Assembly: GCA_901538445.1 (NCBI GenBank) | Contig: LR594585.1 | Coordinates: 615,668 to 679,667, forward strand | Reading direction: 5' to 3' | DNA length: 64,000 nt | Source of the DNA: Gemmataceae bacterium | GTDB taxonomy: Bacteria > Planctomycetota > Planctomycetia > Gemmatales > Gemmataceae | In this document: in pieces, positions 41,186 to 51,190 of the stretch | Layout of the letters: each line of letters opens with the position of its first letter | Position numbering within the stretch: the first letter of the stretch is position 1 | Notes under the pieces: generated by a model | Database searches by the model: none | The model's input: only the letters and a program-made list of their open reading frames with translations | Told to the model about the DNA's origin: nothing | Translations under genes and position numbers: made by a program

Positions 41186-41632
41186 TCACCCCGCGTCGGG
41201 CGCGACCAGCCGGTACCGGTCCTCGCTCGACTCGACCGGGTCCGTGTCGTCGGCCAAACCGAGCGCCTCGCGGATCACGGCCCGTAGCCGCGACACCGCG
41301 TTCTGCACCGTGCGGTCCTCCGTGTGCCGGTCCCACACCTTCACCTTCATGTCAGCGGCGGTGAGCCCAGCATCGCCCGCCTCGACCAACTCGCGGAACA
41401 GCGCCGCGAGCTTCCCCGGCAGCTTGAACGTGGTGCCGTTGTACGCGCCGTGCTCGCCGCGAGCGTGCCACCCGGCCGCCGGCGGCCAGTCCTCGCTCGG
41501 CGCGGGCGGCACCTCGATCTTCAGCTTCGTCCCGTCCGTGAGTTGCAGGTTCACCGACCGCACCCCCTGGCCCGCGGTCCGGCGGGCGTAGTGGCGTGCG
41601 GCGTCAATCAGGACGTGGGCGGGCGTGGACAT
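41186..41632 (-). CDS. Winged-helix DNA-binding regulator
   Basis: 148 residues, ATG at 41632. The C-terminal half (about 70-140) is a winged helix of the OmpR/PhoB C-terminal type: LPGKLAALFRELVEAGDAGL, then RTVQNAVSRLRAVIREALGL and a wing SSEDRYRLVAP. The N-terminal half is a small beta domain. It is the prophage repressor/regulator candidate nearest to the integrase. An AT-rich patch at 41650-41690 upstream probably holds its promoter. Confidence 0.7.
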   Translation of the reverse strand: MSTPAHVLIDAARHYARRTAGQGVRSVNLQLTDGTKLKIEVPPAPSEDWPPAAGWHARGEHGAYNGTTFKLPGKLAALFRELVEAGDAGLTAADMKVKVWDRHTEDRTVQNAVSRLRAVIREALGLADDTDPVESSEDRYRLVAPDAG

Positions 41633-41781
41633 GACAGGGCATCCGTCGGCTTGGAGATAGTGTACAAATTAACATTACAAGTATACGCTACCTTTCCAGA
41701 CGCGCCGTGCGCGATGTCCGTTCCAAGAATTCGGATTTGGTGGGCGGGGTTGGGTGCGGGTTGTACCGGCGTGTCTGACGA
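41633..41781. promoter_or_regulatory. AT-rich promoter-like gap between integrase and regulator
   Basis: The patch 41655-41695 is far AT-richer than the rest of the prophage end and lies directly upstream of the winged-helix gene. On the minus strand a TATACT and a TACACT box are visible. No second gene fits in the gap. It may also hold binding sites for the integrase or excisionase. Confidence 0.4.
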
Positions 41782-43098
41782 TCAGCCGGTCGCTATTGCG
41801 ATCCGCCGGGCGACGGCCTCGTTCGGGTCGGCGTAGACCTCGGCTGCGACCTGGGGCGTGTCGCCGATGATCGCCGCCGCGGCCGCGTTGTCCTCGTACA
41901 GCCGCTGCACCTCGGTGGCGCGGTTGTGTCGCAACTGGTGCGGGGTCCACGGCGTCACCCCGGCCCGCTCGCAGGCGAGCCGCACGAACTCACCGAACGA
42001 CTCGCGGCTCACGGCCGTGCGATTCACGCCCTTCGCGCCCCGCGGCGGGAACACCCACACGCGGCCGCGCTCGTCCGGGTTGGCCATGAGGAAGGGTCGC
42101 AGCACCTCCTGACCGCGCGGCCCGATCCACACGAGCTTCGGCTTCCGCCGGGCCTTGCGGTGCAGGTTCTTGTCAGACCCGATCCGGTAGCACCACACCT
42201 TCGGGTTCGTGCGGTCGATCTTCTCCCACGTCATCCCGCAGAGCTCACCGGGCCGGCACCCGATCAGGAGCATGGCCCGCACCATCTCGGTCAGGACCGC
42301 GCGCCGCTCGGGGAGTTCGTGCAGGTGGGGGAGCGTGGCCTCGATGTCGGCCAGGGGAACGGACATCACCGGATCCGCGTCCTCCGCTTCGGTCCGGCCC
42401 GGTTGGAGGTTCGGGACCGACTCCAGGACCGCGGCAACGTCGGGCGGCACCAGGTCCTCGCCGACCCCCCACCGGAAGCAGCGGCACACCCGCCACGTGT
42501 ACTTGTTGATCGTGTCGCGTGCGAGCCGCGCGTCGATCATCGCCTGCTGTAGCGCCTTCAGGTGCCGCCCCTTCACCTCGCCGACCGGAACGTCGCCGTA
42601 GTGTTCGTTGAGCAGGTTGAGCGCGGCCCGCTGGCCCGCCACCTCCGACGTCTGCTTCCCCTCCTTGACGTAGTACCGCTCGGCGTGCCGCATGTACCGG
42701 ACGACCAACTCGCCGACGTTGAGGCCGCTCGCAGGCACCGGGGCCAGGTTTGCTCCACTGGCCCACTCGATCGCGAACCGCTTGTACGCCTCACGCGATT
42801 CCGGGCTCTGCCACGCGCCGAAGTACCGGGCGTGCTCCCTTCCGTTGGCCCACCACCTCGCGAACGCCTGACCGCCCGTGTGCATCTTGTACGCGGGGCA
42901 GGGCGGGGGGCCGGTCGTGGTCCTCTTCTTGGGTCGGAACTGCTTCGCGAGGGGTGCGGTCAGGGCCTCGGCGAGCGTGTACCCCTGGTGCTCGATCCGG
43001 CTGCGGATCGTCTCGACGTGCAGGCCGGTGCGCTGCGACCACTGCTTGAGGGTTAGCGCCTCGCCGGCGTGGGTGTAGAGTTTGGGCGGGTTCGGCAT
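41782..43098 (-). CDS. Tyrosine recombinase (phage integrase)
   Basis: 438 residues, ATG at 43098. The catalytic residues are visible: Arg 282 in GCRPGELCG, His 387 and Arg 390 in WTPHQLRHNRATEV, and nucleophile Tyr 422 in AAEVYADPNEA, with the Lys probably in KNLHRKARRKPKLVWI. An N-terminal helix-turn-helix-like stretch (LTLKQWSQRTGLHVETIRSR) and a SAM-like core-binding domain (125-215) precede it. The gene ends the prophage 148 bases from the 3' end of tRNA-Ala, the classic place for a phage integrase. Confidence 0.93.
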   Translation of the reverse strand: MPNPPKLYTHAGEALTLKQWSQRTGLHVETIRSRIEHQGYTLAEALTAPLAKQFRPKKRTTTGPPPCPAYKMHTGGQAFARWWANGREHARYFGAWQSPESREAYKRFAIEWASGANLAPVPASGLNVGELVVRYMRHAERYYVKEGKQTSEVAGQRAALNLLNEHYGDVPVGEVKGRHLKALQQAMIDARLARDTINKYTWRVCRCFRWGVGEDLVPPDVAAVLESVPNLQPGRTEAEDADPVMSVPLADIEATLPHLHELPERRAVLTEMVRAMLLIGCRPGELCGMTWEKIDRTNPKVWCYRIGSDKNLHRKARRKPKLVWIGPRGQEVLRPFLMANPDERGRVWVFPPRGAKGVNRTAVSRESFGEFVRLACERAGVTPWTPHQLRHNRATEVQRLYEDNAAAAAIIGDTPQVAAEVYADPNEAVARRIAIATG

Positions 43099-43204
43099 GG
43101 CACACAGTGTGCCACAGGTTCGCGCCGGCGCGAAGGGGCGTTGTCCGGCCTCATCTCATGACCGGGTATCGTACCCGGTTGAGGTGTCCGGAAGGTGGCG
43201 GGTG

Positions 43205-43239
43205 GAAAATGAAAGAGCCCCAGGGAATCCCTGGGGCTC
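43205..43239 (-). terminator. Intrinsic terminator after tRNA-Ala
   Basis: Perfect 11-pair hairpin (43215-43225 with 43229-43239, loop of three bases), followed on the minus strand by CTTTCATTTTCC. It sits six bases after the tRNA 3' end. It would stop tRNA transcription before the integrase. Confidence 0.8.
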
Positions 43240-43245
43240 GCGAGG

Positions 43246-43318
<73 letters not shown>

Positions 43319-43439
43319 TCGGCAGAAGTAACCTATCGGCCGCTCGGCGGGGTGTCAACCCGTCGTGTTCGGCGGGGCTCATTTTCCCGCCGCGATAGCA
43401 ACTCCGGCTGATCCGGAACCGTGACCGGCGAGCCGCGGT

Positions 43440-43507
43440 CTGGTCGGAGCCCGAGCGCCGAGCAAGGGTTAACGCTCACCCTCGCTCGGCGCTCGGGCTC
43501 CGACCAG
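43440..43507. repeat. Perfect 24 bp inverted repeat, 20-base loop
   Basis: Arms 43440-43463 and 43484-43507 are exact complements, in the gap between tRNA-Ala and the ferritin-like gene, with core CGGAGCCCGAGCGCCGAGC. It is one member of the host palindromes seen throughout the flank. Confidence 0.9.
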
Positions 43508-43578
43508 AACAAAACCTGGCCTCGGTCTTGATAGTGTTTTGATCGGTCTTCAATCGTGCGGCTCATTCCGTCCTCGCC

Positions 43579-45078
43579 TCACTCGGCCGCGATACGTTGC
43601 AGGTCGGCGCGCTTGCCCTCGTACGTCTCGTCGAACGCGAGCACCGCGGGGTCGGGCGGCACGCCCTCGGCCTTGCACGCCATCTCGTACACCGCCGGCC
43701 ACCAGTTCTCGTGCTTCGTGAGCCCCTGCTCCTTCACCGTCGTCCAGTTGCTCAGGATCTTCGACCACGCCGCGTCGCCGTACTCGAGCGCTTCCTTCAG
43801 GCTGCCGAACTGCGGGACGTACCACAAGCGGCCGATCTGCGAGTGGAGCACCTCGTCGGCCCAGTCGAAGTCCTGGATGGTGGCGATGAGCGGCAGGCCG
43901 GTCGCCTGGCCGGTCTCGAACTCGTAGCGCTTGCCGGTCTTCGGCATCAGCCCCTGCTCGATGAAGAACAGCACGCCGTGCCGCTCCATCGGCGAGCACT
44001 CGGTGTTGAGCCGGTGCGACCAGTTGAACGTGATCTTCGCCTTCGTCCAGTCGACGCCGAGCGCGACGAACCCGACCTCGCCCATCATCGCGTGCCGGGC
44101 CTCGTCCCAGAGCTGGCGGGACATGTCGCGGTAGTAGCCCCACGGCTTGCCGGGGGTTTGCGTGATGATGCTGGCCATCATCTCGGGCACGTCGATCTCG
44201 CGGAGGCGCTTGTAGAGCATCATGAGCGCCTTGGGCCGCGCCGGGAACGCCGGGTTGTACAGGAAGCTCTCGGCGTTCACCCCCTGGTTCCACGGGTCGG
44301 TGAAGCGCTCGTCGCGCTTCGGCACCGGGTCGTAGACGTAGGGCTTGGCGGAGTAGCGACGGGGCATGTCTTGGCGAGCGGGGGACGTGAGTCCCCCGGT
44401 AGTTGGCGATTGCGTGTCACCGGGGGACTCACGTCCCCCGCTCGCCTGGGTGCTTGCGACGCCGTCGATGCCGCCGGCGAGGTCGAGCAACGGTTGAAGA
44501 ATTGAGTCGCTCCACTCGCAGCACTTCGACGTGGTTCCGAGTGAGGCAATCACAGCCCTTCCATACCGATTCATCTCGTCCAGTTCGATCTGGGCGAATC
44601 GCAAAGCGCGACGGCTTGGCGCATCTGTGAGGGGATTCGTGTCCGTCATGTATGTCTGAATTGCAACTTCCAGCGCACCCACGGCATCGAGGTAAACGCC
44701 GGCGACAAGTTCCTCCGTCGTCGGCGCGGCAAGGATCTCGTCGAAGAACGCCTCCAGCGCCGGGTGCGGGACGTCTTCGAGGCCGAGCGGCGGCTCGCGC
44801 ATCTCGCCGATGCGCGAGCGGAGCGCGGCGACGTGCTCGGCGCACAGGTAGGCGTGGTGCGCGAAGGCGGTCTTCAGCTCGTAGATCGGCTCGGACGTGA
44901 TGCGGGCAGTGAGGATCTGGTGGAGCCGCTTGAAGCAGTAGTGGAACCGCTTCAGCCGCCGCACGCACTCCTCGACGCCGAGGCCGGGCCGCGCGGCCTC
45001 CTCGACCGTACACAGCCCGGCGAGTTGCGGCAGCCCCTTGTACGACGTGTACCCGGCCAGCGGCGTGGGCGTGGACAT
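43579..45078 (-). CDS. Ferritin-like domain protein
   Basis: 499 residues, ATG at 45078. The N-terminal half (about 30-190) is a helical bundle with AYLCAEHVAALRSR. The C-terminal half has QLWDEARHAMMGEVGF, an ExxH-bearing helix as in di-iron ferritin-like proteins, and HENWWPAVYEMACK. A 25-residue linker (SGGRESPGDTQSPTTGGLTS and so on) in the middle is encoded by a palindromic repeat that kept the frame. Related proteins are known mainly from planctomycetes. The function is not proven, and an oxidase or iron-storage role is possible. Confidence 0.7.
   Translation of the reverse strand: MSTPTPLAGYTSYKGLPQLAGLCTVEEAARPGLGVEECVRRLKRFHYCFKRLHQILTARITSEPIYELKTAFAHHAYLCAEHVAALRSRIGEMREPPLGLEDVPHPALEAFFDEILAAPTTEELVAGVYLDAVGALEVAIQTYMTDTNPLTDAPSRRALRFAQIELDEMNRYGRAVIASLGTTSKCCEWSDSILQPLLDLAGGIDGVASTQASGGRESPGDTQSPTTGGLTSPARQDMPRRYSAKPYVYDPVPKRDERFTDPWNQGVNAESFLYNPAFPARPKALMMLYKRLREIDVPEMMASIITQTPGKPWGYYRDMSRQLWDEARHAMMGEVGFVALGVDWTKAKITFNWSHRLNTECSPMERHGVLFFIEQGLMPKTGKRYEFETGQATGLPLIATIQDFDWADEVLHSQIGRLWYVPQFGSLKEALEYGDAAWSKILSNWTTVKEQGLTKHENWWPAVYEMACKAEGVPPDPAVLAFDETYEGKRADLQRIAAE
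44373..44446. repeat. Perfect 28 bp inverted repeat inside the ferritin-like gene
   Basis: Arms 44373-44400 and 44419-44446 are exact complements around 18 bases. The arm core is GGGGGACGTGAGTCCCCC, itself nearly palindromic. It lies inside a coding sequence, in frame, between two conserved halves of the protein. Confidence 0.92.
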
Positions 45079-45113
45079 GCGGCACCGTGGGGATGAGGGA
45101 CTGGCTTTGAGAT

Positions 45114-45179
45114 GGTGGGGCAGGCATTCTTGCCTGCCTCCGGATGCGGTTGGAGGCAGGCAAGAATGCCTGCCCCACC
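45114..45179. repeat. Perfect 28 bp inverted repeat (family A, copy 1)
   Basis: Arms 45114-45141 and 45152-45179 are perfect complements around 10 bases. Core CAGGCATTCTTGCCTGCC. It belongs to the same family as 53471-53538 and lies just upstream of the ferritin-like gene. Confidence 0.92.
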
Positions 45180-45224
45180 CGAGAGCTGGGTTTCAACTGC
45201 CCACTGTCCACTGCTCACTGAGCA

Positions 45225-46400
45225 CTACTTGCTGACGCCGAACTTGTACACCGTCGTCTGCTTGTAGGTCTCGCCGGGCTTGAGCACCACGTTCGACTTG
45301 TCCTTCCACTCGGGCTTGTTCACCGAGTCGGGGAACTTCTGCGGTTCGAGGCAGAACGCGGTGTGCTGCTTGTACGCCGCGCCGCCCTTGCCCACGTTCG
45401 TGCCGTCGAGGAAGTTGCCGGTGTAGAACTGCAACCCGGGCTCGGTCGTGAACACCTCCAGCGTGCGGCCGCTCTTCGGGTCGGTCACGCGGGCGGCGAA
45501 CTCCGGCCGCTCGGTCACCCCCTTGTCGAGCACGTAATTCAGGTCGAACCCGACCGGCTTGCCGCCGGCCTTTTCGAGATCCTTGCCCATCGCCTTCTTC
45601 TTGGTGAAGTCGAACGGCGTGCCGTCCACCGGCGCGACCTTGCCCGTCGGGATGAGCGTCTCGTCGCCGGGGGTGTAGTTCTTCGCGGCGAACTCGGCCT
45701 CGTGCTCGGCGATCGGCCCGGCGTTGTGCCCCGCGAGGTTGAAGTAGCTGTGGTGCGCGAGGTTGCAGATGGTCGTCTTGTCGGTGGTGGCGCGGTAGTC
45801 GATCACCAGCTCGTTGTTGTCGGTGAGCGTGTAGCTCACGGTGACGGTGAGCTTGCCGGGGTAGCCCTCTTCACCGTCGGGGCTGACGTAGCTGAACTTC
45901 ACGCTCGGGCCGGTCGCGGTCAGCGACGCCTCGCCCTTCCACAGCTTCTTGTCGAACCCGGCCTTGCCGCCGTGGAGCGTGTGCGGGGCGTTGTTGTCGG
46001 CGAGCTTGTACTCCTTGCCCTCCAGCGTGAACTTCGCGTTGGCAATGCGATTGGCGACGCGGCCGGCGTTGGTGCCGAAGTACGGGTGGCCCTTCAGGTA
46101 GTCGTCGAGCTTGTCGAACCCGAGCACGACGTCGGCGAACTTGCCGTCTTTGTCCGGCACGCGAAGCTCGGTGATGATCGCGCCGTACTCGATGCACTTC
46201 AGCACGACGTTGTTCTTGTTGATCAGCGTGAACTGCGTGACGGTCGCACCCGGAACAGCCTTGCCGTTCTTGTCCGTGGTGCCGGGGAGCTTGCCGTAGG
46301 TCTCCTGCTCGAACGCCGGGCCGAGCTTGGCGGGTTGCGTCTGTGCGGCGGCCGTGGCCGCGAACGCGAGTGCCGCGAGGAGCGTTGTGAGTGCGCGCAT
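45225..46400 (-). CDS. galM: Secreted aldose 1-epimerase (mutarotase)
   Basis: 391 residues from ATG 46400 (AGGAGG ten bases upstream). It interconverts alpha and beta forms of aldoses. A signal peptide (MRALTTLLAALAFAATAAAQ) directs it out of the cytoplasm, unlike the usual cytosolic enzyme. Catalytic features are present: FGTNAGRVANRI, HTLHGGKAGFDKKLW, NLAHHSYFNLAGH with the active His, and the Glu in FCLEPQKFPDSVNKPEW. It may serve sugar uptake in a planctomycete periplasm. It diverges from the neighbouring dehydratase gene. Confidence 0.92.
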   Translation of the reverse strand: MRALTTLLAALAFAATAAAQTQPAKLGPAFEQETYGKLPGTTDKNGKAVPGATVTQFTLINKNNVVLKCIEYGAIITELRVPDKDGKFADVVLGFDKLDDYLKGHPYFGTNAGRVANRIANAKFTLEGKEYKLADNNAPHTLHGGKAGFDKKLWKGEASLTATGPSVKFSYVSPDGEEGYPGKLTVTVSYTLTDNNELVIDYRATTDKTTICNLAHHSYFNLAGHNAGPIAEHEAEFAAKNYTPGDETLIPTGKVAPVDGTPFDFTKKKAMGKDLEKAGGKPVGFDLNYVLDKGVTERPEFAARVTDPKSGRTLEVFTTEPGLQFYTGNFLDGTNVGKGGAAYKQHTAFCLEPQKFPDSVNKPEWKDKSNVVLKPGETYKQTTVYKFGVSK

Positions 46401-46510
46401 GGGGGAGGGGCCTCCTGGGGTGGGCGGGGTGTGGACATGGTATCCCGAGCCCAATCGGGCACAAGCGCGAAGGTGGGTCGGGGCGCGGATTGTGCGCGCC
46501 AGTGAACCCG

Positions 46511-46573
46511 GGCGAACCCTGAGCGCCAGCGAGGGGGTGAGGCGCACCCCCTCGCTGGCGCTCAGGGTTCGCC
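46511..46573. repeat. Perfect 29 bp inverted repeat (family B, copy 1)
   Basis: Arms 46511-46539 and 46545-46573 are exact complements around five bases. Core CTGAGCGCCAGCGAGGGGG. It is the same family as 55704-55766 and, in the opposite sense with one base change, 61082-61153. It lies in the divergent gap before the dehydratase gene. Confidence 0.92.
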
Positions 46574-46683
46574 AATTGCGGCACCATCTTCGGTGTTCTC
46601 GCCTCTCTGCCTTCTTAATCTGTGTCCTCTGTGTAATCTGCGGATAATCTCTTCCGTCTTCTGCCCTCCGCGCGAGACCTCTC

Positions 46684-48642
<1,959 letters not shown>

Positions 48643-48654
48643 TGGAGTTCGCCC

Positions 48655-49050
48655 GTGGCCGACCAAGAACTGCTTCGCGTGGTCGTCGTTCGTAAGGGGA
48701 AGGTGAAGCCGACCGAGTTTCGTCTCCGTGAAGGCGAGATCGGGCTGTCGCTGTTCCGCGCCGCGGACCCACCGGGCGTCGAGGCGATTGTGGCGGCGGT
48801 TCGGGCCGCCGGAAAGCAGGGCGAACTCGGCGTTGCGGAGATCCCCACGGTCGTGTTCCGCTCCCTCGGGTTACGGTTGGTCCGCACACCCGGCGGAACT
48901 CCCGACCCCGCGGTGAACGCCCTGCATGTCGAGGCACGGCCCTCGCGGTGGCAGCAACTTGTGCTCTGGGTTCGTCGCCGGTCCGTTCACGAGTGGTTCA
49001 ATACTCACGCCGTTCCGCACCTCGCGGCCGCGGCCAAACTCATCGAGTGA
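48655..49050 (+). CDS. Small protein, unknown
   Basis: 131 residues from GTG 48655, 12 bases after the dehydratase stop and so possibly cotranscribed. It starts VADQELLRVVVVRKGKVKPT, has a strand-rich middle, and ends with a Trp/Arg helix (WQQLVLWVRRRSVHEWFNTH). The pattern is reminiscent of a DUF-type regulator of small molecule-binding proteins, but no family can be named. The gene is followed after eight bases by another small gene. Confidence 0.6.
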   Translation: MADQELLRVVVVRKGKVKPTEFRLREGEIGLSLFRAADPPGVEAIVAAVRAAGKQGELGVAEIPTVVFRSLGLRLVRTPGGTPDPAVNALHVEARPSRWQQLVLWVRRRSVHEWFNTHAVPHLAAAAKLIE

Positions 49051-49058
49051 GGTGTTCC

Positions 49059-49307
49059 ATGAGCACGTCGTTCTTGCCCGAGACGGACACCGCCCGCGCC
49101 GCGACCGCCGCACTGTTCGCGGAAAAGCCGCCCGTGCTGGTGGAGGTGCGGTTCCCGAAGATGGGCACGTCGCCGGACTGGTTCCTGTGCGAGGACGCCG
49201 CCGACCTCGACGCGATCCTCGACCGCCTCGGACCGGGTGCAGAGGTCCACCTGAGCAGCGTGTGGGACGTGACGAACCCCGCGGGGCCGGTCGTCCTGCG
49301 GCGGTGA
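49059..49307 (+). CDS. Small protein, unknown
   Basis: 82 residues, ATG 49059 with GAGG upstream, eight bases after the previous stop. Sequence starts MSTSFLPETDTARAATAALF and continues VLVEVRFPKMGTSPDWFLCE, DLDAILDRLGPGAEVHLSSV, a mixed alpha/beta domain. It is probably the third gene of a transcript with the dehydratase. No family is recognised. Confidence 0.6.
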   Translation: MSTSFLPETDTARAATAALFAEKPPVLVEVRFPKMGTSPDWFLCEDAADLDAILDRLGPGAEVHLSSVWDVTNPAGPVVLRR

Positions 49308-49351
49308 ACTGCGTTTGAACCTCATCGCCGCGAAACTCGCGGGGAGGTGAC

Positions 49352-50020
49352 GTGGCGATGCTCGGCGTGCTCCGTTCCTACACATGGCTGCATTCGCGAT
49401 CTCCGGCCCGGCTGATCGTACTGCTCCGCGGTCGCGCATCGGAGCGAAAGGGGCGCTTGTTGGGTGTCGCCGTCGGTCGGATGACGTGGTGGCGGCTCCC
49501 ATATTGGCTCCCTGGCACGGAGTACGAGACGGCCATTCGTACTGCTGTTGAACTTGCAGAACTGGTGGCCGAGGGAGAGGTGGCACAGGACGAGTTCACA
49601 GCGAAATTGGATCGTGCTTACGACGCCGTGAGCACCTTACGGACGATCAGCCACGAGGGATTCCTGATCCGCCCCGTCGCACGAATCGGGACCGAGTTAC
49701 TGCCCCTCCTCGAATCGGGGGCGTTGAACGGGGCGGGATTCCCCGACATCAAAGAGGACCTGTTGCTGGGGTGGCTGCGCGACATCTTCGGGAACCCGTT
49801 CCGGCCGGTGGCGTTCGACCCGGCGTGGCGGACTGACACCGCGGTGTCACTGGCGCGTGTGATGTACGAGTCGCGGGACTTTGGCGCGATGCCGATCCTC
49901 GCGGACGCGCTCCAGGACGCGGGGTGCGACAACGGGGCGGTCCTGGCGCACTGCCGCGACCCGCTCCAGGTCCACGTCCGCGGGTGCTGGGTCGTCGATC
50001 TGGTGCTGGGCAGGGAGTGA
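49352..50020 (+). CDS. Gemmata-type family protein with conserved C-terminal block
   Basis: 222 residues, ATG 49352 (the second ATG, two codons later, is possible). The C-terminal 90 residues, WLRDIFGNPFRPVAFDPAWR, then GAMPILADALQDAGCDNGAV, CRDP and RGCWVVDLVLGRE, form a block that I remember as widespread in Gemmata-related proteins, often beside SMI1/KNR4-like parts. Its function is unknown. The last 30-odd bases are duplicated at 50231-50267 beyond a palindromic insert. Confidence 0.72.
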   Translation: MAMLGVLRSYTWLHSRSPARLIVLLRGRASERKGRLLGVAVGRMTWWRLPYWLPGTEYETAIRTAVELAELVAEGEVAQDEFTAKLDRAYDAVSTLRTISHEGFLIRPVARIGTELLPLLESGALNGAGFPDIKEDLLLGWLRDIFGNPFRPVAFDPAWRTDTAVSLARVMYESRDFGAMPILADALQDAGCDNGAVLAHCRDPLQVHVRGCWVVDLVLGRE

Positions 50021-50042
50021 TCGCGACCCGTAGGCCCGGAGG

Positions 50043-50210
50043 GGCGACCGCGTGTAGCCAGGGGTGCGGCCCGCGTGCGGGCAAACCCCTGGCGGTGCGA
50101 CGCGGGTTGCCGGTGGTTCCGCCGCCCCTCCGGGGCTCGTGCTCGTGTTGCGCCGGGGACCAGGGGTTTGCTCGCTGCGCTCGCCGCACCCCTAGCTACA
50201 CGCGGTCGCC
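50043..50210. repeat. Long imperfect palindrome with flanking gene-tail duplication
   Basis: Outer arms 50043-50070 and 50183-50210 are complementary over 28 bases with one mismatch; the arm core is GGCGACCGCGTGTAGCCA. The interval lies between two copies of the final ~35 bases of the preceding gene, so the element seems to have been copied in with a target duplication. Confidence 0.75.
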
Positions 50211-50230
50211 GCTCCGCGGCTGCAAGCGCA

Positions 50231-50269
50231 GGGTGCTGGGTCGTCGATCTGGTGCTGGGCAAGGAGTAG
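50231..50269 (+). pseudogene. Duplicated 3' tail of the 49352-50020 gene
   Basis: A 31-base exact match, plus a few more bases after one mismatch, to the end of the upstream gene, again ending in a stop codon (TAG instead of TGA). It is too short to be a gene and marks the downstream side of the palindromic insert. Confidence 0.7.
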
Positions 50270-50340
50270 GGGCGTCGAGGCCGGCTCTGCGGCCGAGCCG
50301 CACCGTGGGGCCAGAGCGTGGCACCGGTGTGGCGGGGTTG

Positions 50341-50423
50341 GTCTTCCCTGGGACCGCGGGCGTCCCGCCCGCTCTTCTGCGCCGCCAAGGAGCGGGCGGG
50401 ACGCCCGCGGTCCCAGGGAAGAC
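50341..50423. repeat. Perfect 33 bp inverted repeat
   Basis: Arms 50341-50373 and 50391-50423 are exact complements around 17 bases; core CGCGGGCGTCCCGCCCGCT. It lies between the duplicated gene tail and the DUF2617-like gene. Confidence 0.92.
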
Positions 50424-50517
50424 CGGGCGCACGCAATCACCCCACGGTGCGGCTCGCCGCGATGCGCGGCTCGACGCACCCTACCGCCGACGCCGCACGC
50501 GGGTGACGGAGCGGCGG

Positions 50518-51063
50518 TCACTCCCACTCGATGAGCGACTGCGTCTTGATGAGCGAGAACTCGTCCGGGAAGGTGTGGTAGGCGGTCACGCTCAGGCCCG
50601 ACGGGACGGCGGTGGCGATGACCACGCCGAGCGGCGACAGGCTCAGGCGGTTCTCCGACCGGCAGTGGAACGCCAGTCCCTTGCGTGCGCCCTCCAGGGC
50701 CAGTTCCTCGTGGACGTGCGCGAACTGCTCCGGGTGGAGCGTCTCGAGCTGCGAACTCACCTGGTACCGCACATCGCCCGGGAACACGCACCGGGCGGTG
50801 CGGCTCGCCTCGAACCGGTGCCCCAGCCGCTTGCCGGTCGCGGGCAGGTCCATGTCCCCCGTCGCGGTGACCTCCTCGACGTGAACGCGGCCGTCGGTCC
50901 AGCCCAGGACGTGGCCGGTGGCGGTGAGCCGGGCGGTGAACGTGTACCCGTCGCGGCGCACCGCCCTCGCGAGCAGCACGTCGAACAGCTCCGGGTGCAG
51001 CGGGCGGTCGTAGAGCCGGAACACGAGGTCCGCCACCTTTGGGCGGACGAGCGGCGGTCGCAT
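50518..51063 (-). CDS. DUF2617-like protein
   Basis: 181 residues from ATG 51063 (a GTG precedes it). Segments DLVFRLYDRPLHPELFD, ATGHVLGWTDGRVHVEEVTA, GHRFEASRTARCVFPGDVRY and the C-terminal ISL-like ending FPDEFSLIKTQSLIEW match what I recall of DUF2617, a family known from planctomycetes and actinobacteria. The function is unknown, and no catalytic motif is evident. It faces the Cys-rich protein gene with a terminator between. Confidence 0.55.
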   Translation of the reverse strand: MRPPLVRPKVADLVFRLYDRPLHPELFDVLLARAVRRDGYTFTARLTATGHVLGWTDGRVHVEEVTATGDMDLPATGKRLGHRFEASRTARCVFPGDVRYQVSSQLETLHPEQFAHVHEELALEGARKGLAFHCRSENRLSLSPLGVVIATAVPSGLSVTAYHTFPDEFSLIKTQSLIEWE

Positions 51064-51134
51064 CACACTCCCACTCCCTGGGGCCGTCGCGGTGCGGGCG
51101 GTCGGAAGTGCAATTCTACACCGGCGGGGGGAAC

Positions 51135-51162
51135 GAAAAAACGGGGGCCAGAAGGCCCCCGT
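51135..51162 (-). terminator. Intrinsic terminator of the Cys-rich protein gene
   Basis: A nine-pair hairpin (51141-51149 with 51154-51162, loop of four) is followed on the minus strand by six T residues. It lies 28 bases after the stop of the gene at 51191-51766. Confidence 0.85.
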
Positions 51163-51190
51163 CCCGTTCGAACGTGTTCGAACACCGAAC

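Larger units (their letters stand above)
1..43245. mobile_element. Integrated siphophage-type prophage (left end outside window)
   Basis: A continuous array of phage genes runs from an integrase beside tRNA-Ala to tail genes at the window edge. It contains the standard modules: integration, recombination, methylation, replication, terminase, portal, protease, capsid, connectors, tail and tape measure. Nearly everything is on the minus strand, with overlapping start and stop codons. No essential head or tail gene looks broken, so it could be functional. The left attachment site, tail tip and lysis genes are not visible. Confidence 0.93.

Noticed and set aside
48655-49307. Toxin-antitoxin pair made of two small adjacent genes
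   Set aside because: Size and spacing fit, but neither protein shows a recognisable toxin or antitoxin motif, and they appear to belong to the dehydratase transcript.
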